54,254 nt of DNA from an uncultured Carboxylicivirga sp. (lineage in GTDB: Bacteria; Bacteroidota; Bacteroidia; Bacteroidales; Marinilabiliaceae), in contig CANLLN010000030.1 of assembly GCA_947491945.1 (NCBI GenBank), positions 1 to 54,254 on the forward strand, read 5' to 3'. The notes under the pieces are model-generated. The model had not been told where the DNA came from and did not search any database. It saw only the letters and a list, made by a program, of their open reading frames with translations. This document shows, one piece after another, positions 18,158-28,257 of this stretch. The position numbers were made by a program, and so were the translations under genes. Each line of letters starts with the position of its first letter. Position 1 is the first letter of the stretch.

Positions 18158-19264
18158 ATGATGAAGAAATTACTTTTATCACTTGGAGTTGTTACTGCTC
18201 TTTCCTCATGTGCAGTCGAACAAAGTATTCCTTCAAAAGTACATGTGCAAAAGGTGGCCAATCTGAGCAATGCTACCAATAATGTTTTGTTATACAGTTT
18301 GCCAACCACCGCTATCCGTGTTAACGTGGAGGTAGAGAAGGTGATCAGTCGCGTGGGGCCATTCTACCGATATTCACAAAAGATGCTGAATATTAGTGAT
18401 GTGGTGACCGAAGATAAAGTATCGTGGAAGATCAAATCAGTGAATATTGAAACCTATGGTGTTCCTGATGAAACAAAACAATTTGCCATTTCTTACGCCG
18501 GCGATAATGTGGCACCTTTTCTAAATCTTACGCCATCCGGTATTCTTTACGGTGTAAACAGTGATATGGTGATGGATCAGGACTACCTGCGTGATTTTAC
18601 TGCTGAGCAACTACCGGTACTCGAGGATGTTAATTTCAATGCTGTGGCCATGATTGAGAAGCAGCTGACCAAAACATCCACAGCGGCCATGGCAGAAGAA
18701 ACAGCCAATTATATCTACAAAATACGCAAGCGTCGTTTTAAAATACTGGCCAGCGATTATGAGCAGTTGCCTCCCGATGGTCAATCCTATGAAGTAATGG
18801 TACGTGAGTTAAACCAATTGGAGCGTGATCACCTTGAGCTGTTCACTGGTAAGACCGAACGTTTTACAAATACATACACTTTTGATGTTGTGCCTGATCA
18901 ATTGAGTGCCAATAACGATGTGTTATTTCGTTTCTCAGCGGTGAGTGGAGTTGTAGATAAGATGGATGTGAGTGGTGCACCTGTATATTTTGAACTGGAA
19001 GCCGAAGAGACTGCGTCATTGCCTGCTGCCCCTGCTGCGGATGTTAAAAATACGCCACAGCCCGGTCTGTTTTATTGCAAGCCCGGAAAAGCCACGGTTA
19101 AAATCATCGATAAAAATAAGCTGATTAAGGAAAAGACAGTTTATTTGGCACAGTACGGACAGCTGTTGTCCATGCCGGCGGAAGTGCTGCAACAGAACAA
19201 TGTGTCAATCCGTCTTCATCCGGCTACTGGTGCTCTGCAAGGCATTGATAAAACCAAAAACTAA
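18158..19264 (+). CDS. DUF4831 family lipoprotein
   Basis: A 368-aa predicted lipoprotein: MKKLLLSLGVVTALSSCAVE gives a signal peptide with lipobox LSSC. The block LLYSLPTTAIRVNVEVEK to GPFYRYSQKMLN and the later GILYGVNSD are typical of DUF4831, a family confined to Bacteroidota. Function is unknown. Two in-frame ATGs (18158, 18161) are equally possible starts. It lies 27 bp before pepD on the same strand and is probably co-transcribed with it. Confidence 0.8.
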   Translation: MMKKLLLSLGVVTALSSCAVEQSIPSKVHVQKVANLSNATNNVLLYSLPTTAIRVNVEVEKVISRVGPFYRYSQKMLNISDVVTEDKVSWKIKSVNIETYGVPDETKQFAISYAGDNVAPFLNLTPSGILYGVNSDMVMDQDYLRDFTAEQLPVLEDVNFNAVAMIEKQLTKTSTAAMAEETANYIYKIRKRRFKILASDYEQLPPDGQSYEVMVRELNQLERDHLELFTGKTERFTNTYTFDVVPDQLSANNDVLFRFSAVSGVVDKMDVSGAPVYFELEAEETASLPAAPAADVKNTPQPGLFYCKPGKATVKIIDKNKLIKEKTVYLAQYGQLLSMPAEVLQQNNVSIRLHPATGALQGIDKTKN

Positions 19265-19291
19265 AGAATTCCTCACTATAAATATTAAGTT

Positions 19292-20758
19292 ATGAATAAC
19301 GAAATAGCGAAGCTATCACCGCAGGGACTGTGGGAGAGCTTTTATAAATTAACTCAAATTCCCCGACCATCAAAAAAAGAAGGCAAGGCCATCGATTTTA
19401 TGGAGGAATTTGGTAAATCACTTGGTTTAGAAACCATTCGTGATGAGGTGGGTAACATCATCATCCGCAAGCCGGCCACCCCGGGTTACGAAGATCGCAT
19501 GGGTGTTGTTTTGCAGAGCCATATTGATATGGTACCACAAAAAAACAGCGATAAAGAGCATAACTTTGAGACGGATCCTATTGAGACTTATATTGAAGAG
19601 GGCTGGGTAACTGCCAATGGAACCACCTTGGGTGCTGATAATGGTATTGGGGTTGCTGCTGCCATGGCAGTGCTGCAAGCCACCGACCTGGAGCATGGTC
19701 CGGTAGAGGCCTTAATCACGATGGATGAGGAGGCTGGAATGACCGGTGCCAATGGTCTTAAGCCAGGCATTCTCAAAGGTGATATTTTGTTGAACATGGA
19801 TTCTGAAGACGAAGGTGAGCTTTATGTAGGTTGTGCCGGTGGTTCCGATGCGAATATTAAGTTTACTTACACCGATGCAGAAGTGCCTGCCGATTCGGTG
19901 GCCTTCAAGCTGTCGCTCATTGGCCTCAAGGGTGGACACTCCGGCATGGACATTGTACTGGGGCGGGGTAATGCCAATAAACTGATGTTTCGCTTCCTGA
20001 AATTTGCAGTGGCCAACGATGAGGCACGCCTGGCATCCATCGATGGGGGCAGTCTGCGCAACGCCATCCCGCGCGAAGCTTTCGCTGTGGTAACGGTTCC
20101 TCAAGCCAATGCCGATGATTTTATTGATAGTTTGGAAGAGTATGAAGACATATACAAAGCCGAGTTCGGAAGCGTGGAACCCGACCTGTCATTTACTGCC
20201 GAGAAGGTGGATTTGCCAAGCAGCTTGATTGACGAAGTGACTCAGGACGACCTTATTAATGGAGTGATCGCTGCGCCCAACGGTGTAATGCGTATGAGTA
20301 CCGACATGGAAGGCCTGGTGGAGACATCGACCAACCTTGCCATTGTTAAGTCGGGCAATGGCATTATCGAAGTTAAGTGTTTAATGCGCAGCTCGGTTAA
20401 TACGGCTATTGAAGCATTGGAGTCGAAGATGGAAAGTGTTTTCCGTCTGGCTGGTGCCGAAGTGAATTTTGGGGGTCAGTATCCGGGCTGGAAGCCTAAT
20501 ATGGAGTCGCCTATCCTGAAGACCATGCAGGATGTTTATAATAAGAAATGGGGAAAGATACCCCAGATTAAGGCCATTCATGCCGGTTTGGAATGTGGTA
20601 TTTTGGGTAGTGCTTATCCGAATTGGGATATGATTTCCTTTGGGCCTACCATCCGTTTCCCACACTCGCCCGATGAGAAGGTGAATATTGAAACGGTTCA
20701 GAAATTCTGGGATTATCTGGTTGAGACGCTAAGGAATATTCCTGTTAAAAATAATTGA
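19292..20758 (+). CDS. pepD: Aminoacyl-histidine dipeptidase (PepD, M20 family)
   Basis: Zinc-dependent Xaa-His dipeptidase of the M20C group, 488 aa, cytoplasmic. Metal-site motifs are in order: LQSHIDMVPQ (His, Asp), TLGADNGIGVAAAMA (bridging Asp), MDEEAGMTGA (catalytic and metal Glu), LLNMDSEDEG and the late SFGPTIRFPHSPDE (His). The lid domain lies between about residues 205 and 385. The following MFS gene may supply its substrates. Confidence 0.95.
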   Translation: MNNEIAKLSPQGLWESFYKLTQIPRPSKKEGKAIDFMEEFGKSLGLETIRDEVGNIIIRKPATPGYEDRMGVVLQSHIDMVPQKNSDKEHNFETDPIETYIEEGWVTANGTTLGADNGIGVAAAMAVLQATDLEHGPVEALITMDEEAGMTGANGLKPGILKGDILLNMDSEDEGELYVGCAGGSDANIKFTYTDAEVPADSVAFKLSLIGLKGGHSGMDIVLGRGNANKLMFRFLKFAVANDEARLASIDGGSLRNAIPREAFAVVTVPQANADDFIDSLEEYEDIYKAEFGSVEPDLSFTAEKVDLPSSLIDEVTQDDLINGVIAAPNGVMRMSTDMEGLVETSTNLAIVKSGNGIIEVKCLMRSSVNTAIEALESKMESVFRLAGAEVNFGGQYPGWKPNMESPILKTMQDVYNKKWGKIPQIKAIHAGLECGILGSAYPNWDMISFGPTIRFPHSPDEKVNIETVQKFWDYLVETLRNIPVKNN

Positions 20759-20820
20759 TAGATATATGAATAGCTGCAATTCTTTTGTGGCTATTTTTTT
20801 TAATATTAAACACAAAGTAA

Positions 20821-22209
20821 ATGACAGAGCAAATGAAGCGCGTTCTTCGGGATTCAAAGAGCGCGAGATGGACCGCACTTGTAATATTATCTTTTACAAT
20901 GTTTGCAGGTTACATGTTTACGGAGGTTATATCTCCGATGAAACCCATTCTTGAAAGAACCTATGGTTGGAAAAGTGCCGATTTCGGTGTTGTAACAAGT
21001 GCCTATGGCCTTTTTAATGTATTCCTGCTGATGTTGGTATTTGTAGGGATACTGCTTGATAAGTTTGGTATTCGGTTTAGCACCATTGCTTCGGGTGCCT
21101 TAATGATCATTGGGGGTTTTATTAAATGGTTTGCTTTTAAAGGCGGCTTTAGTACTACCGAAGAGATTAACGTACTTTGGTTATGGAACATTAAGGAGCA
21201 GGTGTTCTTTGCGGGCTTAGGCTTTGCTATTTTTGGTGTGGGTGTTGAGTATGCCGGTATTACCGTGTCAAAGGCAGTGGTAAAATGGTTTAAAGGGAAA
21301 GAAATGGCACTTGCCATGGGCATGCAGGTAGCAATTGCGCGTATCGGTTCTTTCGCTCCTCTGGCTTTTGGCGCCTTACTTGCCGACTCCTACGGTGTGC
21401 CTTTTACGGTTTTAATGGTAGTTGTTTTCCTGGTTATTGGCTTAATTGGCTTTTTCTACTATAACTATATGGATAAAAAGCTGGATAACCAACTTGGCGA
21501 AACCGAGGATTTGATGAGTGAAGAGGATAAATTTAAAATCAGCGACCTGAGTGTTATTTTGGGCAATAAGGGATTTTGGTTGATCGCGCTTTTGTGTGTT
21601 TTGTTTTATTCTGCTGTTTTCCCATTTTATAAATATGGACCAGACTTAATGGTTAATAAATTTGGTGTATCTGAAAAGTGGGCCGGTCTTTTGCCTAGTT
21701 TGGTACCTTTCGGAACTATGTTTTTAACACCCTTCTTCGGGAGTATCTATGATAAGAAGGGTAAGGGTGCTACCTTGATGATTTTAGGTTCATTGCTGTT
21801 GATTGTGGTGCACACCATTTTTTATCTGCCGTTTTTAAGCAATGTAGTTATCGCTTTTTTCAATGTTCTAATTTTGGGAATCGCCTTTTCGCTTGTGCCA
21901 TCGGCCATGTGGCCTTCCGTGCCTAAAATAATTCCTGAAAAGCAATTGGGTAGTGCTTATGCTTTAATATTCTGGATTCAGAATTTTGGTTTGTGGGGCA
22001 TTCCTTTGTTAGTGGGTATTGTGCTTGATAAAACAAACCCGGGTGTGGCCGAAGCTAAGGCAGGCGGCCAGGATGTGGTTTATAATTATGCAAGCACATG
22101 GCTTATTTTTGTCTCATTAACGTTTGTGGCTTTGCTGGTGGCTTTACTTATTAAGCGTGAGGATAAATTAAAAGGCTACGGCCTTGAACGACCTAACATT
22201 ACTGATTAG
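20821..22209 (+). CDS. MFS transporter, possibly dipeptide uptake
   Basis: Major facilitator transporter, 462 aa, about 12 membrane helices. The loop 2-3 motif appears as VGILLDKFGIRFS, and the second half has GSIYDKKGKGAT. The arrangement and the N-terminus SARWTALVILSFTMFAGYMF resemble the branch containing eukaryotic MFSD1, which carries dipeptides. Together with the pepD gene 62 bp upstream, this suggests small-peptide import, an inference from context. The central loop (~215-245) is charged and cytoplasmic. Confidence 0.8.
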   Translation: MTEQMKRVLRDSKSARWTALVILSFTMFAGYMFTEVISPMKPILERTYGWKSADFGVVTSAYGLFNVFLLMLVFVGILLDKFGIRFSTIASGALMIIGGFIKWFAFKGGFSTTEEINVLWLWNIKEQVFFAGLGFAIFGVGVEYAGITVSKAVVKWFKGKEMALAMGMQVAIARIGSFAPLAFGALLADSYGVPFTVLMVVVFLVIGLIGFFYYNYMDKKLDNQLGETEDLMSEEDKFKISDLSVILGNKGFWLIALLCVLFYSAVFPFYKYGPDLMVNKFGVSEKWAGLLPSLVPFGTMFLTPFFGSIYDKKGKGATLMILGSLLLIVVHTIFYLPFLSNVVIAFFNVLILGIAFSLVPSAMWPSVPKIIPEKQLGSAYALIFWIQNFGLWGIPLLVGIVLDKTNPGVAEAKAGGQDVVYNYASTWLIFVSLTFVALLVALLIKREDKLKGYGLERPNITD

Positions 22210-22299
22210 GTAAATTTATTGTCAGGTAGTTATTCATATGGATTATCAACATGATACACTAAATGTGTAATGAGTGCTATCGCATACAAATGTATAACG

Positions 22300-22330
22300 A
22301 ACAGTCATCCTGCGGGTGGCTGTTTTTTTT
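22300..22330 (+). terminator. Terminator after the MFS gene
   Basis: Stem acagtcatcc (22301-22310) pairs with ggtggctgt-type bases up to 22323, with G-T pairs and a short loop, then eight T. Confidence 0.8.
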
Positions 22331-22476
22331 ACGTCAGATGGTATTGTTTTGTTGATCCTTTGGAAACAAGGAATCGGTTTCTTAAGTAGCTGGAAACATG
22401 ATTATCGCCTCGGAAAAGATGGATTAATACAAGGATCATTACTAAATTTTTAAAGCTTCAGAAACTATGAAGATGA

Positions 22477-22510
22477 TAAAAAAAGAGGCCAATCGTTTGA
22501 AAGGCCTCTC
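22477..22510 (-). terminator. Terminator of the purine permease operon
   Basis: agaggcc (22484-22490) pairs with ggcctct (22503-22509). The A run at 22477-22484 gives a U run on the minus-strand transcript. Confidence 0.75.
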
Positions 22511-22534
22511 TTTAATTTATCTCTTGTTGAAGAT

Positions 22535-23836
22535 TTACATGAAAATAAACTTCATAATAAACAACACTGCGAGCACGTAGCAAACAATGGATACCTCCTT
22601 GAGTCTACCGGTAAGTAATTTCAGCAGTACATATGATAAGATACCAAACACAATACCTTCGGCAATGGAGAAGGTGAGGGGCATCATAATAAGCGTGAAG
22701 AAGGCAGGAATTGATTCGGTAAAATCATCCAGATCCAGATTTTGAATAGGCGTCATCATCATTACTCCTACCAATACTAACGCCGGTGCGGTAGCGGCAG
22801 CAGGAATCATTAGGAATAAGGGTGATAAAAACAAGGCCAGGATGAAGAGTACCGCAGTTGTTAAGGCGGTTAATCCTGTGCGTCCTCCCTCGGCTACCCC
22901 TGATGCCGACTCCACATAAGTAGTAACCGTTGAAGTACCCAGTGCAGCACCTACAGTAGTACCCAGAGAATCGGCCATCAGTGCCTGCTTCACATTGGGG
23001 ATGCGACCGTCTTCGCCTATCATCTTCGCTTTAGTAGAAACACCAATTAATGTGCCTACTGTGTCAAACATATCCACAAAAAGGAAAGTGAAAAGTACGG
23101 TTATCATGGTGAAGATACCTTCTGCCGATTTAACCCACTCCCACTCGAATTGCCAGGCAATGGATGAAATAGAAGGTACTGAGAAATCAAAGTGCGGCAT
23201 CTGTGTTACCTGCAGCGGAATACCCACCAGCGTAGTTAGAACCATACCAATAAGCAGAGCGCCTTTTACTTTTAGCGCCAGCAGTACACCGGTAATTACA
23301 ATCCCGCCAAGTGCCAATAATACGGCTGCACTTTTCATATCGCCCAAATGCACGTAAGTGGCTTCGTGTGATACGATGATGCCAGCGTTCTTCATGCCGA
23401 TAAAAGCAATGAAGAGACCGATACCAACCGAAATGGCATTTTTAATACTCCCGGGAATGGCATTGATGATTAACTCGCGGATATTGAAAACCGTCATCAA
23501 GATAAAGATGATACCTTCCAGAAATACCGCCGTTAAGGCAAATTGCCATGACATGCCCATACCGATGCACACGCCAAAGGCGAAAAAAGCGTTTAGTCCC
23601 ATACCGGGAGCCAGCGCAAAGGGTAGCTTTGCCCATAGCGCCATTACCAGTGTTCCCACTGCAGCCGATACGGCAGTAGCCGTAAAAAGCGCGCCTTTAT
23701 CCATGCCGGTAGCCGAAAGGATATCGGGGTTAACCGCCAGGATGTATGCCATTGTCATAAATGTAGTGATACCCGCTACAATCTCGGTTTTGACAGTGGT
23801 ATTATTCTTTTGTAATTGAAAAAACTTTTCTAACAT
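22535..23836 (-). CDS. NCS2/AzgA-type purine permease
   Basis: Nucleobase:cation symporter of the AzgA/PbuG (GhxP-like) branch, 433 aa, inner membrane. N-terminal TEIVAGITTFMTMAYILAVN and LPFALAPGMGLNAFFAF are signatures of hypoxanthine/guanine/adenine permeases. VDMFDTVGTLIGV and ALGTSTVTTYVESASGVAEG form the substrate-binding re-entrant region. It lies 26 bp downstream of a DUF5020 outer-membrane-type gene, and the two probably form one operon. Confidence 0.92.
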   Translation of the reverse strand: MLEKFFQLQKNNTTVKTEIVAGITTFMTMAYILAVNPDILSATGMDKGALFTATAVSAAVGTLVMALWAKLPFALAPGMGLNAFFAFGVCIGMGMSWQFALTAVFLEGIIFILMTVFNIRELIINAIPGSIKNAISVGIGLFIAFIGMKNAGIIVSHEATYVHLGDMKSAAVLLALGGIVITGVLLALKVKGALLIGMVLTTLVGIPLQVTQMPHFDFSVPSISSIAWQFEWEWVKSAEGIFTMITVLFTFLFVDMFDTVGTLIGVSTKAKMIGEDGRIPNVKQALMADSLGTTVGAALGTSTVTTYVESASGVAEGGRTGLTALTTAVLFILALFLSPLFLMIPAAATAPALVLVGVMMMTPIQNLDLDDFTESIPAFFTLIMMPLTFSIAEGIVFGILSYVLLKLLTGRLKEVSIVCYVLAVLFIMKFIFM

Positions 23837-23862
23837 GATAAAACTATTTAAATGTCATTTCA

Positions 23863-24555
23863 TTAGAATGTCCACTTGGCACCAAGCGTTGGGCAAACTA
23901 AGGACCCGTTTTTCACAAAGTTATTGCTAATTTCTACTTCGCCACCCACTGAAAAGTTTTGGCAGGCATTGTACCAGATTTGAGGCTCGGCAAGAAATAC
24001 GTATTCGCCACCAAAAGAATCCTGACGCCAGAAATCAGCAAATCCTACTACAGACAGCTTGCGCTCAAAAAAGTGAAGACCAAAAACCGCAGTGATCTGA
24101 AAACCGGTTAGGTTATCACCGTTGATTTTACCGTCCTTAATCTGTTTCAGGTTGGCCGATACAGTTAATAGCTTAGAATAGTCAGCGTTGTTGAAGGTAT
24201 ACTGACCACCGATTAACCAGGCATTGTTAATGGGGAAGTTAAAGCCATCGCCAATACCAACACCACCGTTGTATTCGATGCGGGGCTCAAATTTCTGTGT
24301 CTCATTCCATTTGAAGCTACGAGCAATCTCCCAATAGGCAAGTGATACACCATTGTCAACGCCGCGCGAGTCGTTGCTATAGTCCAGGTCAACAAAGAAA
24401 AAAGTGCTACCGTAGTTGTCTGGTTTAAACATTTCCAGTGTAGTAGTTACCATCTTACGATCCTTGCCGAAGTCGTAGTGTAGTTGCAGGTTCTGTGCGC
24501 TGGCGCTGAGGCTTAACCCCAAAATAGCCATCAACGAAAATACAATTCTTTTCAT
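23863..24555 (-). CDS. DUF5020 family, Tsx-like outer-membrane protein
   Basis: A 230-aa protein with a clear signal peptide (MKRIVFSLMAILGLSLSASA, cleavage before QNLQ) and alternating aromatic/polar strands ending in TF, the pattern of an outer-membrane beta barrel. The family resembles Tsx nucleoside channels. It precedes the purine permease in the same transcript, so a nucleoside/nucleobase pore is likely; this is inference from fold type and context. Confidence 0.78.
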   Translation of the reverse strand: MKRIVFSLMAILGLSLSASAQNLQLHYDFGKDRKMVTTTLEMFKPDNYGSTFFFVDLDYSNDSRGVDNGVSLAYWEIARSFKWNETQKFEPRIEYNGGVGIGDGFNFPINNAWLIGGQYTFNNADYSKLLTVSANLKQIKDGKINGDNLTGFQITAVFGLHFFERKLSVVGFADFWRQDSFGGEYVFLAEPQIWYNACQNFSVGGEVEISNNFVKNGSLVCPTLGAKWTF

Positions 24556-24600
24556 GAATGATCTTTAATAATTAGTTTATAACTTTAGTTTTTGATGGCG

Positions 24601-24608
24601 CAAAAGTA
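24601..24608 (-). promoter_or_regulatory. Candidate -7 box of the DUF5020-permease operon
   Basis: On the minus strand tacttttg fits TAnnTTTG, about 45 nt before the start codon. No convincing -33 box. Confidence 0.4.
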
Positions 24609-24726
24609 AGTAAATTATAAATGTCATTAAAGAATAATTTCTGCAACGGTGTAATTAGGAGCTAATTTGTAGTGAGTAAGGCAAAAAGTCAAAAAACTGC
24701 ATGGCATCTATTTAAGGGCTTTGTCA

Positions 24727-24758
24727 TTTGTTTTTCACTCTCTCAAAATCTATATTTG
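24727..24758 (+). promoter_or_regulatory. Promoter of ileS
   Basis: TTTG (24727-24730), 20-bp spacer, then tatatttg (24751-24758): both boxes of the Bacteroidota promoter. The leader to the ATG at 24794 is about 30 nt, too short for a T-box. Confidence 0.75.
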
Positions 24759-24793
24759 TACACTTTTTTAAATTAAGGGTAAAAATTGTATTA

Positions 24794-27700
24794 ATGAGCG
24801 CAAAATTTCCGGTATATAAAGGATTAGACTTGTCCCAGATAAACAAAGATGTTTTAAAGACCTGGGAAGAGAACGGAGCATTCGAGAAGAGTATTACGAC
24901 CCGCGAAGGGAAGCCTACATTCGTGTTTTACGAGGGACCGCCTTCTGCCAATGGTATTCCGGGAATCCACCATGTGATGGCGCGCACCATTAAAGATGTT
25001 TTTTGCCGTTATAAAACGCAGCAGGGTTTTCTGGTGAAACGTAAGGCTGGTTGGGATACACATGGTTTACCGGTTGAGTTGGGTGTTGAGAAAGCCTTGG
25101 GTATTACCAAAGAAGATATTGGTAAAAGCATCTCGGTAGCCGAGTATAATGAGGCGTGCCGTAAAGATGTAATGAAATATACCGATTTGTGGGAAGATTT
25201 AACCCACAAAATGGGCTATTGGGTCGATATGGACGACCCCTATATTACTTATGACAACCGTTACATTGAAACCTTGTGGTGGCTACTGAAGGAGTTGTAT
25301 AAGAAAGGTATGTTGTATAAAGGATATACCATACAGCCCTATTCGCCTGCGGCCGGTACAGGTTTGAGTACTCACGAGCTCAATCAGCCCGGTTGTTATC
25401 GCGATGTGAAAGATACAACCTGTACTGCGCAGTTTAAGATAGTGCGTGATGCAGCTTCGGAGAAGCTATTTGAGGGCGATGAAGATCTCAGCTTCCTGGC
25501 GTGGACAACTACGCCCTGGACACTGCCTTCGAATACTGCGCTGGCCGTTGGTCCAAAAATAGAATATGTCAAAGTAAAATCGTATAACCCCTATACGGGA
25601 GTACCTGTTTCGGTGATTGTGGCCAAGTCGCTGGTGAATAATTATTTCAATCCGAAAAATGCTGAGCTGGATTTTGATGCTTATCAGCCCGGGGATAAGA
25701 AGATTCCTTTTACTGTTGTGGCTGAGTATGTGGGTACTGATTTGGAGGGAGTGCGTTACGAGCAGTTGATGCCTTGGGTGAAGCCTGATGGTGATGCCTT
25801 CCGGGTGATATTGGGTGATTACGTAACCACCGAAGATGGTACAGGTATTGTGCATATTGCGCCTACTTTTGGTGCTGATGATGATCGTGTTGCCAAGGCT
25901 GCCGGCATTGCGCCGCTCATCCTTATCGATAAGGAAGGAAAGCGTCAGCCCATGGTGGATAAGACTGGTAAGTTTTTTCGTATCGAAGATTTGGATGCTG
26001 AGTTTGTTTCTCAGTTTGTTAATAAAGAGGCTTACCGTGAGTATGCCGGGCGTTTTGTAAAAAATGCCTACGATGCTTCATTGGGTGAGGATGCACCTAC
26101 GCTTGATGTGGACCTTTCGGTCATGTTGAAGAAGGAGAACAAAGCCTTCCGTGTAGAGAAGCATGAACATAACTACCCGCATTGCTGGCGTACAGACAAG
26201 CCGGTGTTGTATTATCCACTGGATAGCTGGTTTATTAAAACCACGGCGGTGCGTGACCGTATGATCGAATTGAACAAGACCATTAACTGGAAACCCGGCT
26301 CAACGGGCACCGGTCGCTTTGGTAAGTGGCTCGAAAATCTGGTGGATTGGAACCTGAGTCGTTCGCGTTATTGGGGTACGCCGCTGCCCATCTGGAAAAG
26401 CGAAGATGGAACGGAAGAAAAATGCATTGGCTCGGTAGAAGAGCTGATGAACGAGATAAATAAGGCTGTAGATGCCGGCTTGATGGAGAAAAATCCATTT
26501 GAAGGCTTCGAGGTAGGTAATAACTCAAAGGATAACTATGAGAAGATCGACCTGCATCGTCATCATGTGGATGACATTATCCTGGTGTCTGACAGTGGGC
26601 AAGCCATGAAGCGTGAGTCTGACTTGATTGATGTGTGGTTCGATTCAGGTGCTATGCCCTACGCGCAAATGCACTATCCGTTTGAAAATAAAGAAGGTTT
26701 CGACCAGATTTATCCGGCCGACTTTATTGCTGAGGGTGTCGATCAAACGCGTGGCTGGTTCTTTACCTTACATGCTATTGCTACCATGTTGTTCGATTCG
26801 GTAGCCTTCAAAAATATTATATCCAACGGTTTGGTGTTGGATAAGAAGGGTAATAAAATGTCGAAGCGCCTGGGTAATGGTGTTGATCCTTTTGAGGTGA
26901 TTGAGAAATATGGTTCCGACCCCTTGCGTTGGTATATGATTACCAATTCTCAGCCCTGGGATAACCTGAAGTTTGACATTGCCGGGGTGGATGAGGTGAA
27001 GCGTAAGTTCTTTGGTACGCTATACAATACCTATTCTTTCTTTGCACTGTATGCTAATATCGATGGTTTTACCGGTAAGGAAGCTCAGATTCCCGTGCCC
27101 CAGCGGGCTGAGATTGATCGTTGGGTGATGTCTCTGCTAAACTCTTTGGTGAAAGAGGTGAGTGATGCCTATGAAAATTATGAGCCGACGCGTGCCGGGC
27201 GCGCCATACAAGAGTTTGTGATCGAGAATCTTAGTAACTGGTATGTGCGTTTGAATCGCAAGCGTTTTTGGGGAGGTGAGATGAATGAAGATAAGTTGGC
27301 TGCCTACCAGACACTATATGCCTGTTTGGAGACGGTGACGCTTTTGGCATCACCCATTGCGCCTTTCTTCTGCGATCGTCTCTTCGTTGACCTTAACAAA
27401 GTATCGGGTAGGCATAGCGATGTGTCCGTTCACCTGGCTAAATTCCCGACCAGCAACGAACAGTTGATCGACAGTGCTCTTGAAGAGCGTATGGAATATG
27501 CTCAGTCCATTTCATCCATGGTGCTGGGCTTGCGTCGTAAGGTGAACCTGAAAGTTCGACAGCCGCTAAATAAAATTATGATTCCGATATTGGATGAGGC
27601 TTTCGAGCATCAGTTGGAAGCGATAAAGGATTTAGTGCTTGCCGAGGTGAATGTGAAGGAAATGGAGTTTCTGAAAGATGCCACGGGTGTGCTGGTGAAG

Positions 27701-28225
27701 AAGATTAAGCCCAACTTTAAAACCCTTGGTCCTAAGCATGGTAAAAATATGAAAGCAATTTCAGGTGTAATAAATGCGATGGGTCAGGAAGAAATTGCTA
27801 TCTTCGAAAAAGAAGCGGCATATACACTGAATGTCAACGGAGAGGCAGTGGTGCTGACGCTTGAGGATGTAGAGATTATGTCGGAGGATATCCCGGGTTG
27901 GTTGGTTGCCAATGAGGGTAAAATAACCGTGGCCCTGGATATTAATGTGAGTGATGCGCTTCGTGAAGAAGGAATAGCTCGTGAGTTTGTTAATCGCATT
28001 CAGAATTTGCGTAAAGACTCAGGCTTTGATGTGACAGATAAAATTAAGCTGCGTATTCAAAGACACGAAGCGATTAATGCAGCGGTAGAAAAACATGCCG
28101 AATACATAGGAGCTCAGACCCTGGCTGTGGAAGTGGATCTGGTGGAGCAATGTGAGAAGGAAGGAGTTACTATCGTTGATATTGATGATGAAATAAGTAC
28201 CGCTTTGCATATTGAAAAAGCATAA
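24794..28225 (+). CDS. ileS: Isoleucyl-tRNA synthetase
   Basis: Charges tRNA-Ile; class Ia synthetase, 1143 aa, cytoplasmic. The ATG at 24794 was chosen over an in-frame upstream codon at 24728 because MSAKFPVYKGLDLSQINKDV is the conserved N-terminus and the promoter lies between. The HIGH-type motif reads GIHH (57-60) and the second signature is KMSKR (688-692). The editing domain (~200-400) includes AWTTTPWTLPSNTALAVGP. The anticodon-binding domain fills the C-terminal third. Length fits the long Bacteroidota/eukaryote-like IleS class. It is followed by a dksA-like gene and lspA. Confidence 0.97.
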   Translation: MSAKFPVYKGLDLSQINKDVLKTWEENGAFEKSITTREGKPTFVFYEGPPSANGIPGIHHVMARTIKDVFCRYKTQQGFLVKRKAGWDTHGLPVELGVEKALGITKEDIGKSISVAEYNEACRKDVMKYTDLWEDLTHKMGYWVDMDDPYITYDNRYIETLWWLLKELYKKGMLYKGYTIQPYSPAAGTGLSTHELNQPGCYRDVKDTTCTAQFKIVRDAASEKLFEGDEDLSFLAWTTTPWTLPSNTALAVGPKIEYVKVKSYNPYTGVPVSVIVAKSLVNNYFNPKNAELDFDAYQPGDKKIPFTVVAEYVGTDLEGVRYEQLMPWVKPDGDAFRVILGDYVTTEDGTGIVHIAPTFGADDDRVAKAAGIAPLILIDKEGKRQPMVDKTGKFFRIEDLDAEFVSQFVNKEAYREYAGRFVKNAYDASLGEDAPTLDVDLSVMLKKENKAFRVEKHEHNYPHCWRTDKPVLYYPLDSWFIKTTAVRDRMIELNKTINWKPGSTGTGRFGKWLENLVDWNLSRSRYWGTPLPIWKSEDGTEEKCIGSVEELMNEINKAVDAGLMEKNPFEGFEVGNNSKDNYEKIDLHRHHVDDIILVSDSGQAMKRESDLIDVWFDSGAMPYAQMHYPFENKEGFDQIYPADFIAEGVDQTRGWFFTLHAIATMLFDSVAFKNIISNGLVLDKKGNKMSKRLGNGVDPFEVIEKYGSDPLRWYMITNSQPWDNLKFDIAGVDEVKRKFFGTLYNTYSFFALYANIDGFTGKEAQIPVPQRAEIDRWVMSLLNSLVKEVSDAYENYEPTRAGRAIQEFVIENLSNWYVRLNRKRFWGGEMNEDKLAAYQTLYACLETVTLLASPIAPFFCDRLFVDLNKVSGRHSDVSVHLAKFPTSNEQLIDSALEERMEYAQSISSMVLGLRRKVNLKVRQPLNKIMIPILDEAFEHQLEAIKDLVLAEVNVKEMEFLKDATGVLVKKIKPNFKTLGPKHGKNMKAISGVINAMGQEEIAIFEKEAAYTLNVNGEAVVLTLEDVEIMSEDIPGWLVANEGKITVALDINVSDALREEGIAREFVNRIQNLRKDSGFDVTDKIKLRIQRHEAINAAVEKHAEYIGAQTLAVEVDLVEQCEKEGVTIVDIDDEISTALHIEKA

Positions 28226-28257
28226 GCGCCCTATATGATAACTTAAACTTAGTCGTT

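Noticed and set aside
24759-24793. T-box or other riboswitch before ileS
   Set aside because: The leader after the consensus promoter is only about 30 nt.
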